Made by a program: the position numbers and the translations under genes. Source: Niebla homalea (lineage: Eukaryota; Ascomycota; Lecanoromycetes; Lecanorales; Ramalinaceae). Taken from it: a DNA stretch of 64,000 bases. Under the pieces are notes generated by a model. It saw only the letters and a list, made by a program, of their open reading frames with translations, was not told the DNA's origin and made no database searches. Within the stretch, counting starts at the first letter, position 1. Every line of letters begins with the position of its first letter. Shown one piece after another: positions 32,101 through 43,801 of this stretch. The stretch covers positions 372,001 through 436,000 of the forward strand of contig JAHGAU010000014.1 in assembly GCA_019925105.1 (NCBI GenBank), in the 5' to 3' direction.

Positions 32101-34978
32101 AAGATTGTATTCTTCGTGACATCGTCAAGGAGAGCGTCAAATAAGCGAGCACAGCTGAAAAGGAAATGGTAGCGGCCCGTAGCAATTTCGTATGTAGAGA
32201 CGATTGCGCCCAAACGGCCTCCACCATCTCCCATGCCCAAGAGGCCACTCCGTCCAAGAAACGGCCAAACCCTATCAGGCATGATCTGGAGTAGGGCATG
32301 AGTAAAGCAGACACATTCCACCAAAATGGCCAGAGAGTCGTCACTCTCTGATGGCTTCTGCTGTCTGTATAACTCTTTTTCGAAAAGCTGAAAGATCACG
32401 GATACGACATCTTGATTCCTGTCGAGCCCGTCACTCGCCTGACCAAGTATCGAGGAGGCCCCTTCATGTGCCCCTACGGTGTCAGCATCATCTAGAGTGC
32501 TTCTGAAGGCAGAGATGAGCATTGCGGTAATCAAGCTGACAGCTTCTATGATAATGCCGGAGAAAGGCCCAGAGTCCCAGCTATCACCCGCGAAGCGTTG
32601 ATGAGATGCGCATTGGAGAATCTTCCCAATATACGTTATACCGGAGTAACGATGATTCCAAGCAACGACCAATGGTCTTGAGTCAGTCAGTACTTGGCCC
32701 TGAGTCCCTCGGAATATCCGTACAACGCTGGCACCGGTATGTCTGGAAGACTTATCTGTCAGCATCAATGATCGACCGAGAGAGTTGTTGGAGCCTTGGC
32801 TATTCGAGCCCGTTTGCAAATCATACGTGTAGTCCTCGGTAAGCTCAATATGGTTAGTTTCTTCGTTTTCTCGGATACTTTCATAGGCCAAGTAAGAACT
32901 TGGTAGCATGCAGGTGAATACGGTAAGTTCTTCAAGGCTGGCCCAGACTCCTGATGAAGCGTCCGTGTTGTGTTCTTGGAAAGCCAACGCCCGGCAAATT
33001 TGTAGTAGAGGAAGGGTTTCATACGGAAATCGCGTTAGAGCGACCAGGAAAACCTTATGCTTCAGTGCTTCGTCTTGCCGTAATAGCGTTGCAGGTCCAT
33101 TGAGGCTAGATTTTGATGACTTGTCAACCATGTCCCAGTAACGTTCCTGGCCGGTCACAACGGCCATTGTGGTGCTCAAGAGAGCGGGCTGATACTCAAG
33201 GAAATGAACGCTAGCACGGATAAGGTCGAGAAGACATCTCCGCATCTGTTGACCGATGAAGCCGTTGTGCTCAAACCCGTAAGACGGACAATATCCTGCA
33301 GCAAGAGCAGTCACGACATCGAATACTTTACCGTCTGACACGGCACTTTTTGCAAGAAACGTGACGTAGTCCTCGTCCAAACCCATTGGATTCATACTTT
33401 CGTGTATGTCCTCTATCCATGTTGATTGCTGGGATGTATCACTGCTGGTGGAGGTACGACGCCTGACTGCTGAGATGTTTCTGGTGACAGGTCGCTCCGA
33501 TCCATCAGTGTCGGATGATGCGAGTGCCCCATAGCCGGCTGCGGCTTGACCTGAATGTCGAAGCTCCCTTGCTTCGCGACTTGCGAAGGCGATTTCCCTC
33601 AAAGTTTGAGTGATGACGCTCCAAGCTAGGCAGGCCGGGCTAGAAGCAGCGAAAGTAACCGAATTGAGAAGTATATCGTTAATCTCATTGGTCGCTGGCT
33701 GGCTCAAGATATATGGATCGTGGTCAGCTGAGCCAGGGGCAGACAGGCTTGCCGTGGCGGACTGATTGAGCAGATCAATGACCGAGGTCACATTCAGCAA
33801 AGCTAGAGAGACTAGTGCAGAAAGCGATTGCAATGGCAAGCTATATGTCGATTCGACTCCTGGATAAGGCTAGAAGCCAAGTTAGTACTGACAATTCAAG
33901 TGAAAAAAGGCCTCACCAGCTGAAAACCCTCAAAAAATGCAACATCACTCATCAGGCGGAACCAGGGAACCACTATATCCGCACCCGTGATAGTGGTGGT
34001 AGACTGCAGCAAGTCTTGCATGATTTGCATCATATGCACCATTTCGATTGCCTGATTGATCCCCCAACGAATCTCAATGTGGGTCTGTATTGCTTCCGGA
34101 ACTGCCCAACCGCTACCCTCGTTCAGCTTCATGATTTTTGCCTGTATAGCCGCAGTTGCTTCGGCTAGAAAGTTCTTTCCTTGGTGCTTCTTTTGGGATG
34201 AAAGGGTTGCTTCCGGGGCCCAGTGAGAGACCAGGTCGAACCCAATATCTGCTAGCCATTGTGATCTGCTGGTCTTGCTTCGCTTGATCAATCCTGCCTC
34301 TCGCTCTGCTGCATTGCAGAGGGAGAAGGATAAGATGAATTCGGCACATTTAAGGAGGTAACGACGTTCTTGAAGGAATAGGTCGAGCAATCTACTGTTT
34401 CGAACAAGTTCGGTGCTGACTTTGGGGGCACTCTGTCCTTGCGACTGAGACTGTTTCAACATGGAGCCATGGCCAGCACTCGATAGGTTGTGAGTGTGGC
34501 CATGGGCGGGCACTGATTTGATACTGCTGCTTTCTAAAAGCTGCGCTGCAGACCTCGTTTGCCATTCCAGAACGACGATTCTGAGAGCGGCAAGCTCGTC
34601 AATCTGGACTGTTTTACTAAGCCATAGGGTATCCCCTTTGATTTGATCTATGTCGTAGTGAGCGTGTTCTTTTTGGGTGACATTGATGGGCGAGGTCTTC
34701 GTATCGAAGCTGGACTTGCCCTGATGGCTCGGTGATGAGAAAGGTGCGATGGGGCTCAAGAGGAGGGCTAGAGTCTGTGGATCGGATAGAAACTTCTTTA
34801 TGGATTCATTGTCGTCATTCTGCTTCATATGCGACAACGCACCGAAGCATGTCGCCCAAGACCTAGCAATGCTTTAGACTCCCAAAGATCTGAAAGCGAG
34901 TGATGCTTACCACAGCTGATGTTCACCATTAAAGCACCGGTCAAGGGGGGCAAAGTAAGCTTCCCCAGCAGGTGCCAT
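29186..34978 (-). CDS. NUP188: Nucleoporin Nup188, inner ring of the nuclear pore
   Basis: Exons 34911-34978, 33917-34862, 30618-33869 and 29186-30568 encode 1882 aa, close to known fungal Nup188 (about 1850). The first exon gives MAPAGEAYFAPLDRCFNGEH and joins in phase to LWSWATCFGALS. This, with DTLWLSKTVQIDELAALRIV and VLEWQTRSAAQLL, is the characteristic N-terminal region. The remainder is a long alpha-solenoid with no catalytic motif, ending in VELKRVVAVLGGAEG. Nup188 binds Nic96 and Nup192-interacting partners in the inner ring and contributes to sieving of membrane proteins. The third intron (30569-30617) uses a weak GTCCGT donor; an alternative donor would change few residues. The paralogue Nup192 was considered and excluded because its N-terminus differs. 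Confidence 0.92.
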
Positions 34979-36076
34979 CAAATTTGCGAAGAGACTGGAC
35001 CAACTCCGGACTCCAAGCCCACCTTCGCAATGCTACGAGATTTCCAACGGTTCCATCGACGACGCGGAGTGAAAGCGCGTCTCCAAATATTTCTGCGGAC
35101 TTGCTAAAAGGCCTACCTAATGAGCCTGGTGGAGCCCTAGAACTAAGGGGAGCTCCGGCCGGGATTTGCTTGGCATCAAGCTAGCCCCTAGCCTCGCTAG
35201 CCTCAGGAGCTTTCTGACTTACAAGTGTACTGTCGTATCATTGACCACCATGCCATTGAATTCGCAAAATTTTGCGAGGCTAATGTCGCCCCCTTTTTAC
35301 TGCTCGCCGACACAAGAAACCCTTTGTCACCACTGACGCCAATCACTTAGAACAATCGCGCCCTTCCCGGATCGCTTATGGAATCCCATGCCTCTTGTTT
35401 TTTCTCTCGCGTTTTCCCTCAAAGACAGTGATCACCTGAGCCAATATTTTCACTCCACAGCTTCCATTGGAAAATCAGATACTGCATATTTGCTCGTTTA
35501 TGCTATACATTCTCCAGCCTATGTTGGTGTTGCAAGTTGCAAGCAATATCGGGGCGCAAGACGGCAACGTAAGTTGCCATGTTTCCGATTCCCAGGATCC
35601 TAATAGATGTAAGGTGGATCATTGGCTCAATCTTGATATGACCACTCTAAAATGGAGACATATCATGATCGCCACCATTCAAATACACCACACGAATGTT
35701 AGATGGGGCCAGGGATCTGCCACAGGTCATCTGTTTCAGCCTCGTCTCTCATACTGCAGGAGGCACCTCGTGTCAGACTTTGTAAGTTGCTGTCATCACC
35801 GAGATCGACCCACCCGTCTGAATTGCACGTTGACATGTCTTGTTTTGGTTGCGTGATGACCAATATCCTCACAATTCTGTTCTCGACACACTCAAACGCC
35901 AACACCAGTGTGCTTGGTATGATAGACCCTGAAGGTTATGGGGCTTAGTACCCACCAACCATCACATTTGGGCTTTGCTGATGTATCAGTCGTCTTATAA
36001 CACGAATTGATCCATGTGAGTGTTGTCACTGGCCATCTTGACACGCGTCCTGTTCACAAAAGAAAGTGGGATTGGG

Positions 36077-36084
36077 TATAAAAG
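36077..36084 (+). promoter_or_regulatory. TATA-like element, distal
   Basis: TATAAAAG about 330 bp upstream of the PSQP gene start, followed by a pyrimidine-containing stretch. It could serve a longer alternative transcript. Confidence 0.35.
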
Positions 36085-36248
36085 CCCCGTTGAGACAAGG
36101 CTGAGCATACACACATCGGCCACAATGGGCACTCCCAATGTATCAGGGGCTGAAACTTGCGAACATTACTCTGCATGAAGGATGTTTGAGCAATCCTGGC
36201 ATATGTCATGATACTAATTGAGCTCCGGAGCAGGTATTAGAAGGATGG

Positions 36249-36254
36249 TATAAA
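36249..36254 (+). promoter_or_regulatory. Probable TATA box of the PSQP gene
   Basis: TATAAA sits 156 bp before the start codon (36405). It is followed by an AC/CT-rich leader with caatt/catcatc patches, as expected for a strongly expressed, inducible fungal promoter. Position and context support it; the transcription start is not known. Confidence 0.5.
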
Positions 36255-36404
36255 GGCAGAGCCTGCCTCCCTCAAGGCTTTACTTTTGCATCAGAATAAA
36301 CATCATCAATTGCACTCTCTATACAATCTACCATCATCTCTTCATCTACTTTGACAAATTCCCCAAGAACATTCCAGAATCGATCATCTCACACCAGAGT
36401 CACA

Positions 36405-37031
36405 ATGCACGCAACAGCTGTCCTAATTGGGGCCTGGCTCGTCGCCCTAAGCGCTACCAAACCACTACCTGCCAATGTCCACCGGCCCATCACCGACGCC
36501 GGCCAGCAAACCCCATCCGTTCCCAGCCAACCGGCCCCCGTCGTACCCAGCCAGCAAACTCCACCCGCTCCCAGCCAGCCGGGCCCCGTCGTACCCACCC
36601 AGCACGGCCCCGTCGTACCCAGCCAGCCAACCCAGGTCATTCCCAGCCAGTTAACCCCATTCATTCCCAGCCAGCCAACCCCAGTCATTCCCAGCCGGCC
36701 GGCCTCCATCGTACCTAGCCAGCCAACCCAGGTCATTCCCAGCCAGCCAATCCAAAGCGACCCCTTTGACCCAACCTCAATCGTTCCTAGCCAGCCAATC
36801 CAGAGCGACCCCTTTAACCCAACCCCAATCGTTCCCAGCCAGCCAGTCCCAACGCTTCCCACTCAGCCAATCCAACCCGACCCCAGCCAGCCGGTCCAAA
36901 CGCTTCCCACTCAGCCAATCCAACCCGACCCCAGCCAGCCAGCTCAAACGCTTCCCACTCAGCCAATTCAACCCGACCCCAGCCAGCCAGCTCAAACGCT
37001 TCCCAGCCAGCCAATCCAGACCGGAGTCTAA
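36405..37031 (+). CDS. Secreted PSQP-repeat, proline-rich protein
   Basis: A single-exon gene of 208 aa. Residues 1-17 (MHATAVLIGAWLVALSA) form a clear signal peptide. The mature part is almost entirely degenerate repeats of VPSQPxxx / IPSQPTQV (about residues 38-150), then three near-identical 16-residue units of the type TLPTQPIQPDPSQPAQ and a partial fourth, ending PSQPIQTGV. There is no cysteine, no transmembrane segment and almost no charged residue, so the protein should be an extended, polyproline-II-like secreted or cell-wall-associated polypeptide; Ser/Thr O-mannosylation is likely. I do not recognise a named family; a repetitive wall protein or a small secreted effector-like protein are both possible. 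The frame upstream of 36405 is open but has no ATG. The tandem DNA repeats keep several other frames open too; those are shadows. Confidence 0.75.
   Translation: MHATAVLIGAWLVALSATKPLPANVHRPITDAGQQTPSVPSQPAPVVPSQQTPPAPSQPGPVVPTQHGPVVPSQPTQVIPSQLTPFIPSQPTPVIPSRPASIVPSQPTQVIPSQPIQSDPFDPTSIVPSQPIQSDPFNPTPIVPSQPVPTLPTQPIQPDPSQPVQTLPTQPIQPDPSQPAQTLPTQPIQPDPSQPAQTLPSQPIQTGV
36830..37020 (+). repeat. 48-bp tandem repeats within the PSQP gene
   Basis: Units of 48 bp encoding 16 residues (cttcccactcagccaat... through ...agccagc) are repeated three times with few changes and once partially. The preceding 36500-36830 stretch is built of shorter, more diverged cccagccagcc-type units. Such arrays commonly vary in copy number. 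Confidence 0.8.
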
Positions 37032-38009
37032 TGAGCCAACCCAAAACGCCCCGGACCCGCAAACCGGGCCACAGCCCGTAAATTTCGATGGGATCGGAGC
37101 GATCTGGAGTAAGGTGCATGCTGTGTGAGATGGGGTGGGCAAGGATAAACTCAGGAGACATGCAGAAGCGAGAAGAGGGGGGGGGAAAGGCGATGTTGGT
37201 AAGGGGGTGGGGGTTTGATGTCATCGGCATTTAAGAGGAAGAGGGAAGAGTGAGGCTGTTGGAAAACACGTAATGATCTAGAATGACAATTTTCATCTGT
37301 ATCCGAAATCGTTGGCCCAGATGTTCCAGAGCCCAGGTAATCACTAGAAACCATGATTAGGAGTTTGCTTGAATGAAGATATTTTTCCTCAACCTTGATC
37401 CAAAAATGTTACTGTAGACCTGCGAAACGCAACAACTTCGACCCAAATCATAATACAAGGCCGTTTAACATGTGATCATCTCTATCAAAACACGTGAAGC
37501 GAATAGTATGTTGAAGTTTTATAGGGTCGGCATTGCATTCGCACTTATGTGCTTACACATTACAATCTTTGCAGCCTAGATTTCTGCCACGTGAGAACCG
37601 TTGCCCGGGGGTCAAGCGGACGAGAAAAGTCTTTCACTCCTTTTTTTTGTAAAAAAATAATTTCTTTGATGTGTACGCGTGTCGTCGTTTGCGAAGCATT
37701 TGTGAACGATTGACCTTGTTTTCACTTACAAAAGTGGAATGTCTTGGTTGAATTCGTGTACAAGGTAGTAAGAGGTCATAGAGAAGCAGAGTAAATTCTC
37801 CTGAACCATGATAAAAAGTAGCTAGTCAAGGTCTAAATACTACAAGAAGATCAGGAAAAAGCTGCATGAGGGCAAGCAAATGCTGGTTCAATGGCGCTGA
37901 GGAGCGCCGAAACGGCGGCCAATTTGCTCGAAGGGGTGATTGGAAGGGGGGCAGTGGGAGGCGATGAAGGAGACTGGCCGTTTATATTCTCTTATGACTG
38001 TCCATTGCA
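37032..38009. other. Gap between PSQP gene and the 1035-aa protein gene
   Basis: No gene is supported. A G-run (37177-37186) and a T8/A7 inverted pair near 37644-37658 are the only visible features; the stretch mainly carries two convergent 3' flanks. Confidence 0.4.
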
Positions 38010-41000
38010 TCAGCACAGGAACAGAAAGCACTCCTCCGGGTCTTGACGATCGATCTCCAACGTCTCCCTCGCACAAGCCCAGCAGACCTGACTCTCCGGA
38101 AAAACGACCAATTCAATCTTCTTTTCCACACACAGGGCGGCGAGCGCCAATCTTGCCAGATGATTGCCCTGCGCTCTAATAATGGCTGAGTTGGCAGGAC
38201 GATCCAGAACTTCGAACCAATTGTCAAGTGATGTGAGTGTTCCGAAGATGGACGCATCGCATCTTTCGCCTTCTCCGTGATTGCAGATCTCCGGAGGGAA
38301 GCGGAGGAGTGGATTCCGTGGGGGTGCGTGGTCGGTGATCATTGGGAATTGGCTTTCCTGGATGACCATCTCGTTTGCAACTTTGAGCAGGTCCAGATCT
38401 GCTACCTTCTTGCCGCCTTCGTAGGCGGATATGACGGTTTCAAGGAAAAAGTGCTCTCTATGGCGAGCACCATGCCTCGTGTGATTTAGGGATTCTTCGT
38501 ATCCAGTCATTGATAGATGCAGTGACGTCGACCTGAAGTTGTTCTCGTATTTGCCATCGAAAGCTCTTTCGTTGACTAGTTGCCAGTTGTCGTGGTCGAA
38601 GTCTGGTGGCTCTAGGTTCTCTGTTGAAATCATTAAGCTTAGGCCTGACTTCCCAACGTTTCCTGGACAGGGACTCCTTGGTCAGTGTTGCTCTGTTGGA
38701 ACCGACGCACAAGTTCTGACATGTGTCTGAGGACGCTTGATTGATCCAAGAGGGCCTCAGTGCTCATATGACTTTCTCAAAGATTGAGCATTCATCATGA
38801 GAATACGTACCTATTACATGACGGAGCTGGTGAAAAGGATGTGAGTAGGTTGGATCACAGAAGATGGTTTCGATTGCGTATATGGAGTTTCCAGATGAGA
38901 TTGCGAGCACAGATCGCAGATTCTCTGGTTCAACGTCTAGGTTGGACGTCTCAAAGGATGTGACACAAGAAAGCGCGATCTCCCTCTGTAAGCTCAAACC
39001 ATAGTCAGCCTATGATAACCGCGGAAGGGAGCAAAAGCAAGCTGCCGCGCCAGTGAGAAGTGTATCGTTTGATCCTTGGGGATCTAGTGCCCAGAGACGT
39101 AGAGGCTGCGGAAGATCAATGAATTCTGCGGCCTACCAACGCGCCCTTAGAGAAACGACTTACCGTCAAGCGACAGTGATTCTTTCGCCAGGCCCTCACC
39201 CAAGAGAAGTCGCTGAGACTAGTCTGCAATCTGAGATCAATCTCTGCATTTGGCAGAGAGCTATATACATCAGCGGCGCCTGCGAGAGCTGAAAGCGAGG
39301 TGTAATATTTGAAGTAACGGTCATGCTCTTGTGCCGAGAAATGGTGAAGATACTTGCGAAGCCAGATGGCAGGGAACATCTTTTCCCCCAGCTGCGAAGT
39401 CACGAGCTCTATGGGAATCGCATCCGGCCACGCATGGACCTTCTCTTCTTGGCCATGCGTCGGCGTTGGCACATAGATTGCTGAAATACTTGAGGCTCTG
39501 AAGACGCATTTGTACATCTTCCCACGGTACGGTGGAAGCCGCAGGCCGAGTCTCCAACCGTGCATACTTCGTTCAAGGTCCCAAGATGCATTACTTTGGA
39601 GGGCTCCTTTGCGCAGCTCATCTAACGCCAGGACAGGATCTCGATAAGAATGGAGCTTCCAGTAGAAAGCATCGTCTGCAAAGTCTTCGAACCCATTATC
39701 GACCGCTTCAAAGGGCACGTCGAAGAATCCACATGGCTCTCCAGTCGTGCAGATGACCTCCATGGACCGAATTAAAGCAGAATCCTTGCCACCTTGAAAC
39801 CAACGTCGTTGAGTGACGGGATCCTCGAAGACTATTGTCGGACTGTAGTCGAAATCAAACATATTGGAGCTTTTCGATCTGAACATTCTTATTGGTAAGC
39901 ATATCCAGCGACAGTGGGATTTTTGCCTCCAGCCTGGCAAGATCTGAGGCTGAACACTAGCACATTCAACGATATCAAGATCAGGCCGGCTCGAGATAAT
40001 GACAGCATGATCAAGCACTTCAGGCGGGATGAAATGGCCTGCCAGATTGCGCAGTGTGTGAACTTGTAGATCTAGGTCCATGAACTTCAAGTAGAAAAGC
40101 GGTTGGCAGAGTCCAAAGCAGTCGACAGGGTGGTGATACTTGCCAGCGAGGATGTTGGGACGGCGACGACCTAACATGATGAATCGGTCCATTGCATTAC
40201 GTGTTGTGGGTGATGAATCCAGATACGCCTGTGCTTCCTTTCCGAGAGCGATAAGCCATGGAATACCAATTTCCCCGCTAGATGCGTGGATTAGAGCATG
40301 TATAAAAGTAGCGATGGTCTCGCCAAGAGCACCACGAATAGTCCAGTGACTGGCAAGGCTTCCCATAGCGATCAAAAGGAATTGCCGAAACGAGACCCGA
40401 GGGGTAGAGGAGTTCAGTTGCTGATGCCTTTCTTCTGGTCTTCCGTAGTACCTGAGGTGTGCCAGCGGCATAGACCAAGAAATGCCGCTCTGTTCTCTGG
40501 TCCGTTCATGCGACAGCCCAATCGTGAGAAGGCCCCCTTCCGGAACAAGGTGATCCTTTTGAGAGACCATAGTGCTCTCACCTGAATGGGTGAGGCCAAC
40601 AACGCAAAGGTCGGGGTAAATATGGGATGAACATAACCCAAGCAAAGCCTCTGGACCAGTGACGCTCTGTGCCACACCGGACACCAGGTTCTCCAGCATT
40701 GTCATGCCCTTGGTCCATACACTCATCATCTCATCGTACCTGTTCGACTTTTCCGGCACTGGTAGGCTCATGTTATCGATGATGAGCATGAGACGACGTT
40801 GTTCCAGGCCCTTGGCGGTATCTGCTGTCCTCAGCCACTTCAAAGGCAGCATCAGTAAGTTGAGGTCGATGAGCACGACTGAGACATTTGATGAGCAGTG
40901 AGAATGATACTTACGGATCTTGCGCTGGCGTCCCATTCAGCCAGACTTTCTCTTGCAATCATAATACGGGACGCAGCTAATATGCTGAAGGCAAGCGAGT

Positions 41001-41520
41001 CAAATTCTTGCTGACGTATCTGTTCAGCCAGGTAGTCCTTTCGTGCAGCGACCAACTCGCTCCATATTGCAATGGCTTCTGGAGGCTTCCACATGTATGC
41101 AATCAAGCATGCCAAAAGATGAGCGGCTAGAGCTCCTCGGCCTGATGTTGCCGCAGCCCAGATGGATGTTCCATCAGCGCCTACAAAGTCAGCAAAGGGG
41201 CCATCTGAGCGAGTTCCTTGAGGGTTGAGCTCTGGACATTCCGCTATCTCTGACACGCGACGACCGTAAGCTTTGGATAGGTTAGGGATGCTGGGTAGGA
41301 CATCTGCGAATAATGCACCCAACTGGCGGGCTGTCGCGTGTATTTGCCCTTCCTCGGCATTTCGTCTCCGTTTCCTTGAGAGAGAAAGACCGAGAGGCAG
41401 GTACTCTGGCGAAGCATCGTACTTGACCACTGCAAAGTCGAAATTGACATTCAGCAAAGCAGCAGTAAAGTGGGAGGAGCCAAGAGCAGCGGATATAGAC
41501 ATTCCTCCAAGCGAGGCCAT
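38010..41520 (-). CDS. Large conserved ascomycete protein of unknown function
   Basis: Exons 40915-41520, 39164-40837, 38811-38985 and 38010-38662 encode 1035 aa. The N-terminal block (ALGSSHFTAALLNVNFDFAV, AEEGQIHATARQLGALFADVLPSIP, AYGRRVSEIAECPELNPQGT, FADFVGADGTSIWAAATSG) resembles a family of uncharacterised proteins I recall from filamentous ascomycetes. The segments LAEWDASARS and WLRTADTAKG join exactly across the first intron. It has no signal peptide; one hydrophobic stretch (AALAAHLLACLIAYMW region, about 135-150) might be a buried helix. A central Cys/Trp/His-containing part (CHCRWICLPIR-like, PILPGWRQKSHCRWICL) and a final CWAC pair hint at metal binding, without a canonical finger. 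No catalytic motif is evident. All four junctions keep frame, so the gene appears intact. Confidence 0.82.
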
Positions 41521-42312
41521 CAGACCATCATGAGGGTGGAAGGATTATGACGGGGGGTCGAGAATCGATCTTCACTTATACAGAGATTGACGATGAGGAA
41601 TACGGGGAAATTTCAGGGTTATAGTTCAGAAGCAAGAGAGCACACATAATCGACGCTAGCTTTTTGCCCCAGGGGATATGACTGGCCAGTCTTGCCCCAT
41701 CGTCATGCCGTCCCCATGTCAGAGGTCAGGGACAGCTTAGAAAAGCGCAAGGTTGTGACGCTTAGACGGATGTCACAACTTCCATGGCAGACTGCCTCAA
41801 GCTGCACAGCACAGGGCTATTCTTGATGATATTGATACTGATCGTCACAAGCGATTCGGCTACAAAATCTCCGTGATGGAGAACGCCTTGCAGAAAGGCT
41901 AGTCAGTTGGCGACCGGTGATCATGTCGTCAACCAGGTTGCTGGGAATTTTGGGGTACGTGGATCCGGGTAATTTGGCGTACTGCATACAGAAGCAAGAG
42001 AAGGAAAGAGGCGCTTGGTAGCAACCAGATGAAGAAGATAGGGGCTGCTATCGGGTAGAACTAGAACTACCGGGATTATTGTTTCCCCGAACCTCGGTCG
42101 GTTGACAAGTGATCAAGAATACCAAATGAATGACGGAGTATGGTGTAGCGAGTCGCGATAGGAGTTGGTGAGTCAGAAGCGCGTGACTTCGAAAAGGTAT
42201 GGTGGCTAAGGATCAGGGTTCCTTGGCGCATTACCCATATTAGATACTAGCCTGCACCAAATATTCGCAAATCCATCGTCATCCCGGAGCCCAACCTCTC
42301 CGAGCTCTTTGA
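41521..42312. other. Divergent promoter region, unknown gene / glutathione peroxidase
   Basis: About 0.8 kb between divergent starts, without coding signal. Short repeats such as gaagcaagagagcacac (41629) and agaagcaagagaaggaa (41988) occur, but no binding site can be named with confidence. Confidence 0.35.
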
Positions 42313-43046
42313 ATGCAACGCATGCCACCTCGTGTGCTTCTCATATATTCTCCTCGGTCTCTCGTTCGATATCCGATCAGACCCAGAAAAAACCCACAAT
42401 CCGCAATACAGTATTGTCTTAGAACACTCTCCATCACCAGGACCATGGCATCCGCAACAAACTTCTTCGACTTCCAACCCCAACCCAAAGACAGTATGTT
42501 CAACCCTCCCGGCTTTCCCCCTCCCTTCACCCCACTAATCACCCTCTCCCCCTCCCCCCCCCCACAGAAAAGGGCCAACCCTACCCGCTATCCACCCTCA
42601 AGAACAAAGTCGTCCTCGTGGTCAACACCGCCTCGAAATGCGGCTTCACCCCGCAATTCGAGGGGCTGGAGACGCTCTACAAGAAGATCAACAGCCTCCC
42701 GGACTACCGCGACCAATTCGTCATCCTCGGCGTGCCCTGCAACCAGTTCATGAACCAGGACCCGGGCGACAACGAGACCATCCAATCCTTCTGCCTGCAG
42801 AACTACGGCGTCAGCTTCCCCGTGCTGGGCAAGACCGACGTTAACGGCAGCCAGGCGGAACCGGTGTTTGACTGGTTGAAGAGCGAGGCCCCCGGGTTCC
42901 TGGGCATGAAGCGGATCAAGTGGAACTTCGAGAAGTTTCTGGTCGGGCGCGATGGGCAGGTCAAGGAGCGGTGGGCGAGTACGACGAAGCCGGCGGATTT
43001 GGAGGGGAGTGTGATGAAGGAATTGAAGGCCGGGGGGAAGTTATGA
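42313..43046 (+). CDS. Glutathione peroxidase (Gpx3/Hyr1 family), two possible starts
   Basis: Exons 42313-42493 and 42568-43046 encode 219 aa from the first ATG; from the internal ATG at 42445 the product is 175 aa, the normal length of Gpx3-type enzymes. The thioredoxin fold is complete: peroxidatic Cys in NTASKCGFTPQ (Cys41 in the short form), Gln in LGVPCNQF, Trp-Asn in KWNFEKFLV and a second Cys in IQSFC (Cys92) that usually forms the resolving disulfide, making these enzymes thioredoxin-dependent peroxidases and peroxide sensors. The 44-residue extension of the long form is rich in Arg and hydrophobics with no acidic residue (MPPRVLLIYSPRSLVRYPIR), as in mitochondrial presequences. Dual targeting by alternative initiation is therefore plausible; the family call itself is firm. 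Confidence 0.93.
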
Positions 43047-43801
43047 GGGCAAGGAGAAAGCGAGGGGAGGGGAGCAGAAGTGGGAGAAGGGGGGGATCTG
43101 TTTAGGGGTGTAATGGAAGCATGCGTCAGCATGGGAGCTAACGTCATTATGGGTTAATGCAGGATCTCTGAGTCTATGTGTGAACATGTGCAATATTGCT
43201 TCACTTTTGGTGCTAGTGGAGAAGTGGCTTTCCTCAAGGTGTGTGTGTGTCTGATCCTACTTGGCTGCCTTGCGCTTCAAGCCGCATGTAGGCTTCCTTT
43301 ATACTATCTCGAAATCGCTTTGAACGGACCTCTTGACTAGGTACATATAGCAGCTAGTCCTGATGATGGGTCCAACCATTACCCGCAGGGAGGCCACATA
43401 CTTTGCTTGAGAAGCAAGCTAGTACTGCTGGCAAGCATAGTCCAGCAGAATGTGACCACGATCGCTCGTGATAAGGGCGGTTCTCTTCACCTCAACAGGG
43501 GTGATCACTCCGTTCTCCATGAACCATGCTATGATTCACAGATTGCTGTTTGTAGGCAACCACTGTCCCAAGGATTACGGAGCGAATCATAGCGGATCTT
43601 TACTTTCTCAGACCTGACAAGGCCGACGCCTTGAACGCCACCCACCGTATCTATCCTATCGCTCGCAAGGGGCTGGCAGAAAGGAATGAGTGAAGCGTCC
43701 GTGTAATCCCCAAAAGACTTGTCAATTTGACCCAGCCAATCAACGCCTTGCATCCATCGAACAGACATGATTCCATCCACACCCAAACTAATTCGTACAA
43801 T
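43047..43801. other. Convergent 3' region, peroxidase / C2H2 gene
   Basis: No coding signal beyond short chance frames. The two flanking genes converge here; a GT-run lies near 43240-43250. Confidence 0.4.

Larger units (their letters stand above)
34979..36404. other. Divergent intergenic region, NUP188 / PSQP protein
   Basis: 1.4 kb between divergent starts. The left part, next to NUP188, is GC-richer and open in one minus frame (about 35190-34930) that overlaps the NUP188 start. It has no ATG or known motif and is taken as chance. The right part carries two TATA-type elements (see separate entries) serving the secreted repeat protein. Confidence 0.4.

Noticed and set aside
29186..34978. 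Assignment of the giant nucleoporin as Nup192
   Set aside because: The N-terminal YFAPLDRCF and DTLWLSKTVQIDELAALR segments are Nup188 signatures, and length also fits Nup188.
34930..35190. Minus-strand open frame overlapping the NUP188 start
   Set aside because: It reads plausibly but has no start codon, is in a different frame from NUP188 and cannot be joined to it; the MAPAGEAYFAPL start fits Nup188 better.
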